A stretch of 64,000 bases of DNA from Acanthosepion pharaonis. Lineage: Eukaryota; Mollusca; Cephalopoda; Sepiida; Sepiidae. Positions within the stretch are counted from its first letter, which is position 1; each line of letters opens with the position of its first letter. The translations under genes and the position numbers were made by a program. The notes under the pieces are model-generated. The model searched no databases. It had not been told where the DNA came from and saw only the letters and a list, made by a program, of their open reading frames with translations. The DNA lies in the NCBI GenBank assembly GCA_903632075.3, contig CAHIKZ030001198.1:123501-187500 (forward strand), given 5' to 3'. Below are positions 23,735-36,300 of this stretch, piece after piece.

Positions 23735-24116
23735 TATTTTTCTTTTTTGTATGCAGCAAGGTCTTTGTATATAAGAAAGAAAAAAATCACTCTCCTTGGC
23801 ATTTTATTTTAAAGAAGATAAAGCTATTTTAATATTTTTTCCCTCTTAATGTCTATTTTTAAGGTAAAAAATTATTTGAATGATTTTTATTTTAAATATA
23901 TTTGAGTGTAGACCACAGCTGCTGCAAATCCTACAAAGTACATCATGTCAATTTATTTATCTAGCAAACTCTTTCTGGATACAGTTTGGAGTTGCTACTT
24001 CCATTTTTGTCTTTGCAGTTTTGATTTTTTATTTGATATTTACAAGATTCCTGTTCTCTCTCCCAAATGCTGATCTTGATTGTTTATTAGAAAATATTGA
24101 ACTACCTGATGGTTTT

Positions 24117-24148
24117 AGTATTATTATTATTATTATTATTATTATTCA
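24117..24148 (+). repeat. (ATT)n tract
   Basis: About ten ATT units in the probable 3' UTR. Confidence 0.95.
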
Positions 24149-26840
24149 TTGAAGCCTTTTAGGCACCATTTCATCAGCAAAGACTTGCTTTCTTTTTAGA
24201 GACGAAAACATTTACTTTCTACTCTGATTTATGATTCTGAAGTTCTGTGCCTTTTTTTAAGAAACAAAAAAAGTGATTTGGACAAACAAACAAAATATAA
24301 AGAGGATATGCCCGTCTGCTGGAATACAAAGTTATTTCCCTTTAATCACCCCCCTCTCTCTAATTGCCACCGTCGCTTTCCTTATCTTCCAGATTACTTG
24401 TCTAAAAGAAACCTTTGATGTTAAATAAAAGTGGTTCAAAAGTTGTGAAATGCTAATGTTTTATTCACACTAGCTCAAGTTAATTTACCCCCCCTCCCCC
24501 ATCCTTTGTTTAATCTAAGTTTTGTCTCCTTTTCTTGTAATAATCTTGGGATTTTTCCATACACAAACCAGAAAGTTTACTGATGAAATATGTTAAAAGC
24601 TTTTATAGTCCTATACTTAAATTTAGTTTCTTTTTTTTTTTTTAGTAACGTAAAAAGACATCTTCTCTGGCAGCTGAAGGGCCAAATAGCTCTGTGCATG
24701 TCTGACATTAACACGTTAGGTTTTTTATTTTAGAAAAATTTGAGAAATTCACTTTTTTTTTTTTTTTTTTCTAGCTATTCTCTCACCTTATTTGTTTGTG
24801 ATTAAATGTAATGATTTTTTTTTCCTAATTGTGTACAGTGCCTTCAAAAACCTATTGGATATTTTGTCCAATTCTCTATTAGTCTGTTGTAGAATTGAGA
24901 TCTTCACACAATAATTTTCCTTTGTTACTCTTTATACTCTCTCTCTCTCCTTAGAATTCTAGATACTTTGTTGACCTTATTTATAAAGTAAAACTGAAGA
25001 GATGTTAAAATTGAAATGCAAGATGAAAACTTCTTGTAGAATTTCCCATGCACACTTTTTCATTATGTTCCTAATTTCCATTGCTGCTGCTATTCTCTTC
25101 CTTCTCTCTGCTTTGATTATAAATGAAGTTGTTGCACTTTTTGATATATTAAATAGAATTCATTATAACAAAGTCAAAGAGAAGGAAGAGAACAGTAAAA
25201 AAAAAAAAAGTAGTCATAAAATAGACACTTCTTAGTCAGCAGTTTAGAACTTATTTACTTTATTTTTAGAATCAAAGATATTAAAAAATTTTGTAGTTCT
25301 ACACTTAAAAAGTTTCAGAATATTGATTTTTCTCTAAAGAAAGAAAGAAAAAAGAACCTGAAAGTTTCATTCCCAACCACATCAAGCAAAGTTTTTGCAT
25401 CTTTATGTTAAACACTGGACAGATACATATTTTGGTGAACTGTAATCTAATTTTTTTTCTACATAAATGAGTCACTGGGTACACCCACATTTTGTGTTAA
25501 TCATTCATTATCTATTTAGTAAAATTTCTACTTGTAAAGTTACAGTCAAATCTACTCAGTGTTTTAATAGATTTATTTAACATGTGAAAATAATGTACAA
25601 AAGCAATGTTTTTGTTTTACCTATCATGTATAGGCAAAAAAAAATTTGTAAGCTTCTTAGACTGACTAAACAATATCCGTGTGTGTCTGTGGATATATAA
25701 ACAATAGTTATTATTTATACAGAAATGTTATCTGTCAAAACTTTTTTTCATAGATGAAAAGGTCAAGTCAGATCATTTAGATTTGCTGAAGATAAATATT
25801 TTTAAAAACTTTGGTTCTTGTAGATGTTTTTCATGTCTGCTTAAAGGTATTGAGATAATAAAACCCAAAGACTACTAAAATAGAAAACAATTTTATATGA
25901 TTGTTCCCACTTCTTTCTCTTACCCACAGGCACACTATCAGGTTTAATCTTCAACATTAATCTATATCATTCTAATTTGAAGTTCTTGTTACATATCGTG
26001 ACCAGTTGACAGTTCCAAATTCCTAATGCAATCATTACAGTTGTTTATATTGAGCCTTTATTCAAATTGATTCCAGTTCACCAATGATTGGTCATGTATT
26101 TTTTTTACTGTCTTCTGAGATCTAAGTGATTCAGAGAAAATGGACTGATTTTTCTTCTCTAAGCCTTTCCTTTCACCCTCCAAATCCAAACCCGAGTGAT
26201 TAACTAATCATCTGACTATCCCCCCCCTTTCACTTAACCCCAGGAACAACTCTTGGCTTTATTTTTTTTTTTTTTACAAACACTTCAATCCAAGCAGCAG
26301 GCACTTTCAGATTTTTCTTTTTTAAACTGCAAATTTTATTTGTCTCCACAGTCATCCCCCACAACCACCCCACCCTACCTTGGGTCAGAATTACTTAAGT
26401 GCCCCCCCCCCCACTCTCCAACTTGTTTAATATTATTTTCTTGTGCAATTTTTTATGTGCAGTTTTGCACCGTAGAAAATGTTTTTCTTCAAACTTTTAA
26501 TATTTTCATATTAAACCTAAAACTAACAATCAAATTTTAAGTTCACTATAATGAATCAGTCCTTTAATATTTAGATGTTAAAAAAGAAACTGCAAAAACT
26601 ATTTAACAAATGGATGAACATAGACTAAAGAGGCCTTCCCAAGTTTTAAATGTTTGTCTATCTTTTAGGGAAAATGTCTTTATTAAACAATACTTTGAAT
26701 TGCTAAATAAATATTTGAGCTTATTATTATCATTGATTTAATTTGTAGCACTGGTTGAGCATTATAAAGAAATTTGGACAGATGTGGGAGAAAAACTCTT
26801 GACTACAAAGTGAATTAAGTGGGTGGGGAATATCTAGTGT

Positions 26841-26862
26841 AGAGAGAGAGAGAGAGAGAGAA
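26841..26862 (+). repeat. (GA)n microsatellite
   Basis: About 11 GA units. Confidence 0.95.
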
Positions 26863-27872
26863 TTTGTTGATTTAGTGATTGAATTTCTCCTTTGTACAGC
26901 ATGTTCCTCCTACCCCACATTTTGTAATTGCTTTTGGCAAACACAAGCCAACTTAGCATTTTAGAAAACCATTACTAATACCTGAAATATGTAAGTGTTT
27001 AAATGCTATTCAATACTTGACACTATTTTTGATTACTGCTGATCTTACTGCTACTTGTACAAGTTTAACATTTATGGATTTCACTAACTGATATTGGTAG
27101 ATTTCATCTATATTATTAAATTCAAACAATTATTGGTACCCAGATCCTTCCCCCCTCTCCCAGCCAAACTGTAATATTTTTCTCCACTAATTGTCTTTGC
27201 TAAAGGGGAGACATTCATGTATTATAAACATCTTCCCATCCATCGTGCTAAACTACTTTGTACAATTTTTTTTTTTTTTTGCCTCATATCTTTCTGCAGC
27301 CGAAAAACGAGAGTGCCTTTTTATACCTTACACTCAACACAATATTCGCCTGATAATTCCGGGCACTTCTAGATTTTCTGAATTTGGTTTTGCTAGTAGG
27401 GGATAGTTTTGATTTTTAAAGTCACCCATCAAATTTTCATTACCCTAGTCTTGGCAATGAGCTATTAATAGGTCAGATACCTCCACCCATCAGTATATTT
27501 CTCTTCCCACCTATTTTGTAACTTAAACACTTCTCCCTACTTCAGTGACTCCACAAAGCAATATATAATCATTGAAAATGGATTCCACAGGTGAGCCTAT
27601 CCTAGAATACTTTGGGTGGTTGTCCATTCTCATACAGTTGCCTTTTCAGACAGGTTCAATCACTAGCCATGGTTAATGGCTATAACACCCCAACCCACAA
27701 TTTATTTTCTCTGTTTACTGTGAAAACTTTTCAACGCCACAAAATGGTGGTTGTAGTGTATAAAGGAGGACTCCTGACCACAATTTGAGGCCTTAGTGTA
27801 AAGTACCATTCTATTTTGTCTTTGATATTTCTATATTTCTTGTAAACCGTTTTCTCATGAACTTTTCTTGAA

Positions 27873-27878
27873 AATAAA
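27873..27878 (+). promoter_or_regulatory. Candidate distal poly(A) signal
   Basis: AATAAA followed by a T-rich stretch and then TTGTGTTATGGGTGTT, a good GU-rich downstream element. The U/C-rich character weakens somewhat beyond this point. Confidence 0.4.
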
Positions 27879-27900
27879 TACCATTTTTCTGTAATTATTT

Positions 27901-29433
27901 TTTTAGTGTTTTCATTATTTTGTGTTATGGGTGTTTATTGTGATTTGCTCAACACAGTTCTTATATTGTGGACTGAACGACATAAATTATTACCTTTATA
28001 AAAGTACTTTTTTAAGTCTTCTGAAGCTAAGTGTACAAGTGAAAAAAATGATTATGATAGTGTAATTTTATCTGACACCTCGTTTTATTGAAATTTCTAC
28101 AGCTAAACTGACATTGTATTTTAAGCAATTAGTTTTTCTTATTATGTCAATCACAAATTTAAAGTATTTTATAGTCAAAAGAAGGACATCCAAGCATTTG
28201 CAACACGAAAACCCATTCTTCAAGTACAAAAGAGAAAAAAGGAAAATAGTCAAGTTTTCTGCTTTGCTGAGTGACGAGCGAAATTTGTCTTGTAAGCTTT
28301 AAGTTTGACAGACGACTTACAAAAATACAAATTAGAAATTAATATTGACACTTTAAGCATTATATTTTGAATTGTTATTTAAATTTTGTCAGTTCCTTTT
28401 TTGCTTTGTTTTTTTTTTTTTTTTTTTTTTGACAAAATATACAATAATTAAGTCTTAACTTCTTTTTAACTTCATAAGTAGATTAGTAAAAATCATGTTT
28501 CGGTAAGTATATTAGTTAAGGGAGATAACTTATGTGTTAAGTTATCGCTCTTGGAAATTGGACAAATTTACTTCGCCCTGAGTCGAGAAAACCACGATTA
28601 GTGACTTTTGATGGCCTTTTTTGCCAGACTAATTTACTTAAAAAATTATTGTTAAAACTGAAAATTCATATGATTTTACTGACACAGAGTTCCCCCCCCC
28701 AAACCATTTGAAAGGATCATGTTATGACCTTTCAATAAACTATTTGTATGTAGCATTTTTAATTTTACTATTGCATCCATAGTCCATCTTTCCATCTTCA
28801 AGTTTTTGTTCAGTTAGAAATTATAACAAATTAAATTTCCCAAGGAAAATAATAATATAAAGCATTTTATTGTATTCTGGTAGAGAACTAACAAAACAGA
28901 CAGCATAAAACATTGGCACAACATTTAAAGTCCCTGCTACAAGTGGAGCAAAATAAGAAAAAAATGTGTATAAAAAAAAATTATAATATATATATTTTAA
29001 TATTTTCACTTTTCTTGATTTGCTCTTTGAAAGTTTGTCTTTTTCCCCTGAAGTGAAGGAAAGTTTTTCCTTAAAACATTGAGTATATTAGATTAATAAT
29101 TTTTTCTTAATATGTAGGCAATACTGATGAATACAGTCTTTTGTCTCTCAGATTGTGATGGGTTTCCTGGGATTTTATTAATATATATTCTTTTTAATCA
29201 TTCCTAGTACTGCTGCTGCTGCTGCTGCTGTTGGTGGAGGATGTGGAGGAGGAGGAGAAATGCAATTTCTATTTCCAGGTCCTTATATTTTGGAGCATTT
29301 TTTATTTTGCTGAGATTATTGTTATTGTTGTTGTTAGTACTGTTGTTACTGCTGCATCCCTTCATTAATACAGACTTAATTAAAAACATTTAAGCTGTTT
29401 ACAAAGAACAGATATATCTGCATCCAGTGAATA
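27901..29433. other. Unannotated AT-rich region
   Basis: No coding similarity seen. It contains a 22-nt poly-T run near 28408, an AAGGGAGATAACT motif at 28518-28530 and a CTG/GTTGTT repeat near 29209-29340. Confidence 0.6.
29209..29234 (+). repeat. (CTG)n tract
   Basis: About eight CTG units just upstream of the mariner copy at 29434. Confidence 0.9.
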
Positions 29434-29960
29434 CAAGGTCTGATCAAAAAGTATTGGGACAGGTGATATAAAAAGAAAACTACAACACCTATCAATTCGG
29501 CAGTTAATCTCCTTTGAAGAAGTCTACTTCTGAAGTTACACATGCATCATTTCCATTGATGGAATCATTTCTGAACTCTTGTTTAGGATAGCAAGCAGTT
29601 GCCTCGTCACATTCTTTTGGATTTCCTTGACATCTTGAAATCTTGTTCCTTTCAAGTGTGATTTGATTTTTGGAAAAAGGAAAAAGTTGCAAGGGTCGAG
29701 ATCTGGGGAACATGGTGGTTGCCAGACCTGGGAAATGTTGTCCTTTGTCAAAAACTGATTCACAAGCCATGCTCACTGATAGAACTCATATGGTGTGGTG
29801 AGATAACCACACTCTACACACTTTCCTTCCAAGCACTGCGATAATTAATAGAAGTGTGCAAAAACATTATATAAGTGAGTATATGTGATATAGTGCAAGG
29901 TCAATCTGTGCCAAGTAGCTTAACACTGCCTATTTTAGGATAATTTTTGATCAGACCTCA
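29434..29960 (-). mobile_element. Internally deleted mariner copy A (GATCAAAAAG family)
   Basis: A 527-bp element with ends CAAGGTCTGATCAAAAAGTA (left) and, inverted, TGAGGTCTGATCAAAAATTA (right). TA lies on both sides (29432-29433, 29961-29962). The minus strand keeps the 5' leader, a start ATG and the transposase C-terminus. The middle, about 0.7-0.8 kb relative to a full mariner, is missing. Its leader (CTTGGCACA and ATTGACCTTG, then GTGCTTGGAAG) matches the copy at 47870-49523. Confidence 0.88.
29504..29797 (-). pseudogene. Mariner transposase C-terminal fragment (copy A)
   Basis: The frames read PCSPDLDPCNFFLFPKIKSH, then HLKGTRFQDVKEIQKN and the end EVDFFKGD before the stop at 29504-29506. 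The family normally has SPDLAPCDFFLFPKLK. The third catalytic Asp is Asn here (PCNFFLF). The N-terminus is only MACES, joined directly to the last third of the protein across the internal deletion. A frameshift separates the catalytic block from the end. Not functional. Confidence 0.85.
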
Positions 29961-30784
29961 TATAAATATTGTCCAAATTTTTGAAAAGCATTTCATATTT
30001 AGTTGGGGGTGGAAGTATAATGATAAGATCGCCATTAGATATTAATCAAACTTTAAGAGTTTATAAAAAATTAAAAGAATGTTTTTGACATGTCTGAATA
30101 ATGTCTACATTTATTTTGTTTAAAAATGCATTTTTACATGAGAAACCATAAAAAAATGATAGGTTTTTCTTCAAATTTCTCAGATGGTGTATTATTATTA
30201 TTATCATATATTCAAAGTGAGGCCCTTGACTTAGTCATTGTAGCCTCTAACATTTTTTCCATGTGCCTGTTAAATTCTTTCACTGATAATGTTCTTTCAA
30301 GAAGTGCATATGCATTTCACTGCTTTAATGGCGCGGAATTGTTAAATAATAAAAAAAGGCAGTAAAACTAAGACATTTTAATTATAAAAGCTTTTAATTG
30401 CTTTTATGTATAAAATATATTATGGACGCTATTGCCTTAAGAAAAAAATCTTTTGATGAATAATGAACTTTTCGTGTTTTTAAAATATTAATTAGAAAAA
30501 TTTATAAACTTTAAAATCTTTTAAAATTCTGTATTAATTTGTATTTGTAATATTGTTATTAAATTAAAACTGTATTTACTAATCATAAATGGAAAAGCTT
30601 ATTATGGTTCAACAATCACAATATTTTTAAAATAATTTTGAATTTATTTTATGTGTATAAACGTGTCAATTCTTGTAAATATGGATGTCCAAATGAAACA
30701 TTATCAGAAAATAAGAGCTATAACTATAGTAAACTTAAAATTTATTGGTAATTTTCTAACATTTTCTCAACAAGTGTCTTTGGT

Positions 30785-30844
30785 AACTTACTAACAATTC
30801 ATTAAACATAAGGATTGCATTATTTAATGAATTGTTAGTAAGTT
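30785..30844. repeat. Perfect 22-bp inverted repeat
   Basis: Arms 30785-30806 and 30823-30844 (AACTTACTAACAATTCATTA then AA, and its complement) with a 16-nt loop. Confidence 0.9.
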
Positions 30845-31030
30845 AATGCCTTATTAAGTTTTGATAGTGAAGAGATTTTGCCATTAATTACATTAACATT
30901 ACTAATTAATTCTTTGTATGATTACCTCTTTATGATATATATACTGCACAATCTTATATATATATGTATGTATAATGTATACTATATTGGTGTGTAAAAG
31001 AGGTAAATATCAGTGAAAGTGTATGTAAAT

Positions 31031-31137
31031 ATATAAGTGGACACTGAGGTCAACACAAAGTGACAGTGTTTCATGCACAAACACAATCATCAGGCATAAA
31101 ACAGACTGTCACCACTTGGTATTCACCTGAGTGTCTA

Positions 31138-31176
<39 letters not shown>
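31031..31176. repeat. Imperfect foldback repeat abutting (TA)n
   Basis: Arms of about 39 bp (31031-31069 and 31103-31144), sharing ATAAGTGGACACT versus ATAAGTAGACACT, pair with several mismatches around a loop of about 35 nt. The right arm runs directly into (TA)n ending at 31176. Confidence 0.7.
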
Positions 31177-31179
<3 letters not shown>

Positions 31180-32080
31180 GAAATATAGTCTTAAGGTGTG
31201 CTATATTTATGGGATAAAGTGCTCAATATCAGAGATAGAGCATGTGTAAATATAAATATAACATAGAAGTCAACACTTAGCTGTTATTTGACCTGGTGTC
31301 TCGGCTTCACTCATTTTCCCACTGCTCTAAAGTTGCTTCCCTGTGCCTTTTCTATAAATATTTCCATGGTAATCATTCAGATGAGCTCTGTTTGAGTGTG
31401 TGATTGTATGAGTGCTAGGGATGAATGAATGTTTTATATTATTATAGTCCTGCATTGATTTTGTCCAGTTAACAGCTGCTTCTGCCACATTATTTTATTT
31501 GGTTTCTTGTTTTCATATTGTAAATACTCATTGGGGATATTTTTTAAATTTTCGTTTTATTCCCTTCCCTCACAGACAATAAATTGTATATATGGGGTCT
31601 AGTTAGGACTTTCATTGAGACAATGAGGTATTATGGTGAATGTAGTAAGAAAGGTAAGTAAGAATGCATTGTTGTGGTGTTAGAAATATTGTTTGTATGT
31701 TTGGGTCAGTGTTTGTGGCTGGCTAAGTTTAAAGTTAAGACAGAAGAAGACCGTACTTTTCCCCCATTTTGGCCTTGTGCCACATTTTCTGTATTGAAGT
31801 GGAAATAAATATTGCTCTTCAATATGGTACCTAAACTTTTGAATTTGTGCACAGTACTAGATGACAACAAGTTCTCATCAATTTACAGTAGAACCATGAG
31901 ATCTATGCTACCAGCTTCTTTTCTTATCACTCTCACTTTCAGCTTCATGCTTTCTGGCCAAATTTAATCTTCCAAAATTTAAATGCAATGTCAATCATTA
32001 TCTACTGTTTTCCTGATCAATCTTCTATTGTCCTCTCTCCTTCATAATGTTTCTGTTTTCTAATTCTTTCACACCCAGTA

Positions 32081-32123
32081 ACCTCTTGTGTCTTAGTGGC
32101 TTTACTGCTTTGCTTGGGGTAAA
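32081..32123 (+). repeat. Dispersed repeat fragment (copy 2)
   Basis: Matches positions 1-47 around GTCTTAGTGGCTTTA and CTTGGGGTAAA, and is followed by a TA/CA tract. See the copy at the left edge. Confidence 0.5.
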
Positions 32124-32135
32124 TTCAATTTAAAA

Positions 32136-32175
32136 ATATATACATATATATAGATATATACACACACACACACAC

Positions 32176-32238
<63 letters not shown>

Positions 32239-32240
32239 GT
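32136..32240 (+). repeat. Compound (TA)n/(CA)n microsatellite
   Basis: TA-rich, then CA, then a long uninterrupted TA tract. It produces a spurious Ile/Tyr-rich reading frame. Confidence 0.97.
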
Positions 32241-32545
32241 ATGTATGTGTGTGACTGAATCAAGGATTTCTACATTTAAATTCATTGTACTTTCAATTTT
32301 CCTTAGTCTCCCATTTAGCATTCATCTCTTATTTTGCATTGCCAAAAGTGAACTCTTTACAATCTTTTACTTACAAAAAGAAAAAAAAATGGCTTCTTCT
32401 TATTTTTTTTATCTCCTAAATCTTTGTAAAATTGGCTGCCTAATTAAAAAAAAATCAGTGAAATTTGGAGCATTTGAAAGAAATTGTTGAAAAACTAGGT
32501 TCTGTTTCATTATTATAAATCTTAAATATATTATTAAATTTACTT

Positions 32546-33027
32546 ACTGTAATTCCCCATGCATAATATGCCTCCATCCATAATACGCACCCCTAAAATT
32601 GTGCTGAAAGTGTGGGGGGAAAATGCTTCTACTCAAGCATAATACGCACCCCTTGTTTGGTAATCAAAACCTATGAATTGTATCTCTCCAATTTTATTAT
32701 GGGCAGCGTTTCCTACTCTTATTAAAAAAAATGGTTTTAAACATAGAATAATATTATTCTAATTTAGTTTTATGATAAATCTTATTTTACATTTGTAAGT
32801 ATTGTTAGGTACATATGATTGTATTTGACATCCTTATATGGTCGCAATCATCAAATGTTAGTGTCAAATTGTCATATGTTTATGGTGAGTCAATCATTTT
32901 GCAACTGAAATTGACCTATGAAATGGCAATTTTTTAAAGATTATTTTAAAGCTGTGCATAATATGCACCCCTAATTTTGCTTATTATTTTTTAGAAAAAA
33001 TGCGAATTATACATGGGGAATTATGGT
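32546..33027. mobile_element. Non-autonomous DNA element with subterminal repeats
   Basis: The left end ACTGTAATTCCCCATGCATA and the inverted right end ACCATAATTCCCCATGTATA form a TIR of about 25 bp. Inside, CATAATACGCACCCC-type sequence recurs at about 32581, 32639 and 32955. At 482 bp with no coding capacity it looks like a MITE. Related but diverged ends occur near 33412 and 61480. Confidence 0.75.
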
Positions 33028-33409
33028 GTTATTAAAGCTTATAATTTTTATTTTTATTATTATTATATTTTTCATTATTATAAAAGCTTAAAGAAAAATC
33101 ATCTTGGCTAAAATCAGAAATCTATTTATGATACCAAATTGGCAGGAATTTCAGGGTTTTTTTTAATACTTTAAAATGAGCACAAATATGTGAAGCACAA
33201 TTTATGGATATCATTCAGAACTCTCATTTATATCCTCTTTTAAAATAAACTGAAATGAAGATACCTGTGTCCATTTCATAAAAACTATGATTACCCTAAT
33301 CCTTCTCTGATATTGTATGAGAGAAATTATCCATGTTCTATTTCAGGAACTCTATTGCCTCATCTTGCTCTCAACAAATAAGTCTTTCTGTATCTATATT
33401 TTCTCAGTT

Positions 33410-33500
33410 ACCATATTTTCTTGCATATAATATGAACCCATATTTCTGAAGTTAAAACTGGAATAAGTTTCATCCTTGAGTATAATACAACCTCATAGTA
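33410..33500. repeat. Diverged relative of the 32546-33027 element
   Basis: ACCATATTTTCTTGCATATAATATGAACCC and, 60 bp on, TTGAGTATAATAC resemble the TIR and subterminal repeats of the neighbouring element. Boundaries are unclear. Confidence 0.35.
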
Positions 33501-34384
33501 CAGCCATCCTGAATTTCAATGTCGTATCCTCATAAATTATCATAATATTTTGCTATTTAAAATTACAAGTACCAGTGTACACTATTTATATAGCGATATA
33601 ATTATATCGCGGTTTATGAATCTGTAGAGATCATTAGGGCCTCTCGTACTTATATTAATGCAAAATACCTCAAAATATGCAACAATAAGAAGAAACATTC
33701 AACAAAAGAAATGGCATAAGTAAATGGAATTTATATATGCATAACAACAATTATACAGACAGTAATTTAGTGAATTTAGAGATTTAATTGAAGTTTGTAT
33801 TTGTGACTTGGAAATGTTCTTTTTAGAGATGAAATCTGCTCCTGTGAAGAATGTTCATTTTTGTATGAAAGTGATATATAATCTCTAATTGATAAATCTG
33901 TTTAAATTAATTAAACAATTTGTAATATTTTCTATAGTTGAAAGTTTGATGTTTTTATATAGCAGGAGTTATTTACCTTTAACTGTTAGTTTGGATTGCT
34001 TAAGGCTTTCAAAGAAAAGTGTTTTTCTGCTGATGAAAATAATCTCACTGTTAGAAGTTGATAGGTTTCTGTGTTCTTGATGTTGAAGGAGTGAATGTTC
34101 ATAGATGTTCATACGTATGCGTGTGTGTCATGCCATTTAATAGTATTTTCCCCTAAGGAACAAACACAGAGCTACATTGCTGTGGGTCTGAGTAAACAGG
34201 AAAGAGAGAAAGAATCAAGATGTCGTTAAGTATTTATAAGTAATGTGAATCACGTGATAGGCTTGCAAACACATGACCAGATTTTGGCAGAAAATTAAGT
34301 TTGAACAGGTCAACTCGAGGTCAACCGGATGGACATAGCCAGAAACATGATATCGATATTAAGAGACCAATCAAAACATTAGCT

Positions 34385-35610
34385 ACAGTACAGAACTGTG
34401 TACCATGTGCTACCAATACTATGGACATGTTCTACTGTCCCATGCACCATGAGTTACCGCACACAGGACCATATATTACTCGGCCTTTGACCATGTGGTA
34501 CAGACCTTTGTAACATAAGCTGCCACGCCGTGCATCATGAGTTGCTGGGACCTAGAACATATTGTCCAAGGACATTGACCATATGGTACAGGGCTTTGTA
34601 ATATGTGCTCCCAGGCTTTGGACACATTCTACTGGGCTGTTGAACATGTTTCACCTGGTTTCTGGAACATGTATTACCAGGCCCAGGACTGTATTATACT
34701 GAGACATTGGCAAGGCTGTGTACCATAATTTACTGGGACTTAGGGTATAGTGTACCAGACCATTTACCATATGTTACAGAGTTGTGTTCCATGTGCTATT
34801 GGACCATGGATACTTTTTACTGAGACGTGGACTATGGATTACCATGCCCTGGACCATATTGTACCAGGTCACTGACCATGCAGTACAGGGCCTTGTACCA
34901 TATGCTATGGGGCAATGGACACATTCTACCGGACAATGGGCCATGTATTACCTGGATCATATTGAACTGGGTCATTGACCATGATTATAGACCTGTGTGT
35001 CATGAGTTACTGGGCCGTGGACCCTATTGTACTGGGCTATCAACCATGTGCTACAGGGCTGCAGACATGTTGTACTTGGTGGTGGACCTGTATTACCATG
35101 TTCATATTGTACCGGGACATCGACCATGTAGTACAAATCTATGTACCATGTACTACTCAGCCATGGAAACAATATACCATGAGTTACCGAGCCCTGGACC
35201 ATACTGTACCCAGCTATTGATCATATGGTACAGTGCTATGTACAAAGTGCTACCAAGCTGTAGACACATTCTGCAGGACGTTGGACTATGAGTTAATGGG
35301 TGCTGGACAATATTGTACTGGTCCATTGACCACATGGTTCAAGGCAGTATACCATGTGCTTCTGGTCCATGGACACGCTCTAACAGGCTGGGGACCATGA
35401 GTTACCAGGCCCTGGACTATATTGTACTGGGTTGTACATGGCTGTTTACCATGTGCTACTGGGCTGTGGATCCGGGGTACTGTGCTCTAGACCATATTGT
35501 ATCTGGTGATTGGTCATTTGGTACAGGACTCTGTGTCGTATGCTATCGGGCACACACTACCGGGCCATGGAACATGATTTACCCAGCTGTGGGCCTCATT
35601 TTACTCCAAA
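34385..35610 (+). repeat. Minisatellite with 109-bp higher-order units
   Basis: About 1.2 kb of 21-23 bp monomers in five types in fixed order. Consensus forms are A GGACCATATTGTACTGGGTC, B GACCATATGGTACAGGGCTG, C TACCATGTGCTACTGGGCCA, D GACACATTCTACTGGGCTGT and E GACCATGAGTTACCAGGCCC. Type A starts at 35196, 35305 and 35414, exactly 109 bp apart. Elsewhere spacings of 65-165 bp point to lost or gained monomers. The array is visibly GC-richer than its flanks. Reading frames of up to 154 codons inside it shift frame with each unit and are not genes. Confidence 0.9.
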
Positions 35611-36300
35611 CAAATTCTCACAGTATTCATATTACACAACAAAAACTTTCAACAATTTCACAATGAACATTTCTTATAAAAACAAACTCCTTTTCATTGT
35701 GAGACCAGATAAAAAATTCTTTCTTTCAAAGAAGTTTTCAAACAATTAAATTCATAGTTAAGGGTAAACAACTCTTATTTTTGCATTGTAAATTTTGTAC
35801 CAAAGACTCTGTTTTAAAGGAACATTATAAAGCATTTTAATTTTTCAATTAACAATATTGATCTTTGAAATTCAGCATAACTCAGTTAAATATTCTGAGC
35901 AGTTTATTCTTGATAATTTGTATGATTCCTATATAAATATTGTTATTGTTTTACATCATTGTTGTCATCTTTTCTATTGCCTTATTAGCCTTGTGCCATA
36001 CATCTAAAGTGGAGAAGTGAAATTTTATACACGCAGCCGACCTCATATAACTAAACAGTTTTCTGATTAATTTTTAAATTTATTTAACCTTCACCTCCAC
36101 AACAAATGCATCATATTCGATAGTTAGATATTACTTTAGTTTTGAGGTTTCATCTATTTCAATATGAATCGGAGTGTCTCGCTTTATACATTAGATAACT
36201 GTGGGAAAATGAAATAGAACTAATAAATAAAATAATAATACAGAATTCAAAATATAAAAAAATAAACTCATTTTCCCGTGATGCAAGTTATAAAGAATGT
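35611..36300. other. AT-rich spacer
   Basis: No coding or repeat structure recognised between the minisatellite and the reverse-transcriptase foldback. Confidence 0.6.

Larger units (their letters stand above)
20308..27900 (+). other. Probable long TEAD 3' UTR region
   Basis: After the stop the plus strand becomes U/C-rich, with many poly-T and poly-C tracts and no conserved coding. AATAAA signals occur at 21469, 23729, 24424 and 27873 among others. The last is followed by a U- and GU-rich stretch, as expected downstream of a cleavage site. No splice-site pair with coding support was seen. I infer a 3' UTR of 1 to 7.5 kb with alternative ends. The true end cannot be set from sequence alone. 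Reading frames here, up to 166 codons, are low-complexity Ser/Pro/Leu-rich products of C and T tracts. Confidence 0.5.
29963..34384. other. AT-rich intergenic region with small repeats
   Basis: No exon recognised. It holds an inverted repeat (30785-30844), a foldback beside (TA)n (31031-31176), a dispersed repeat (32081-32123), TA/CA tracts and a TIR element (32546-33027). A perfect 18-bp palindrome lies at 33593-33610. Confidence 0.6.

Noticed and set aside
25002..25235. 77-codon frame with one hydrophobic segment, a possible small membrane protein
   Set aside because: Hydrophobic frames are expected in T-rich DNA. No conservation, splice or start evidence supports it.
32130..32321. Minus-strand Ile/Tyr repeat frame
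   Set aside because: It is a translation of the (TA)n microsatellite; the same holds for 41317-41514.
34827..35666. Overlapping open frames of up to 154 codons with repeated Pro-Tyr-Cys-Thr-like residues
   Set aside because: They lie wholly in the minisatellite. The 109-bp unit shifts frame each time, several frames are open together, and no start context or homology supports a protein.
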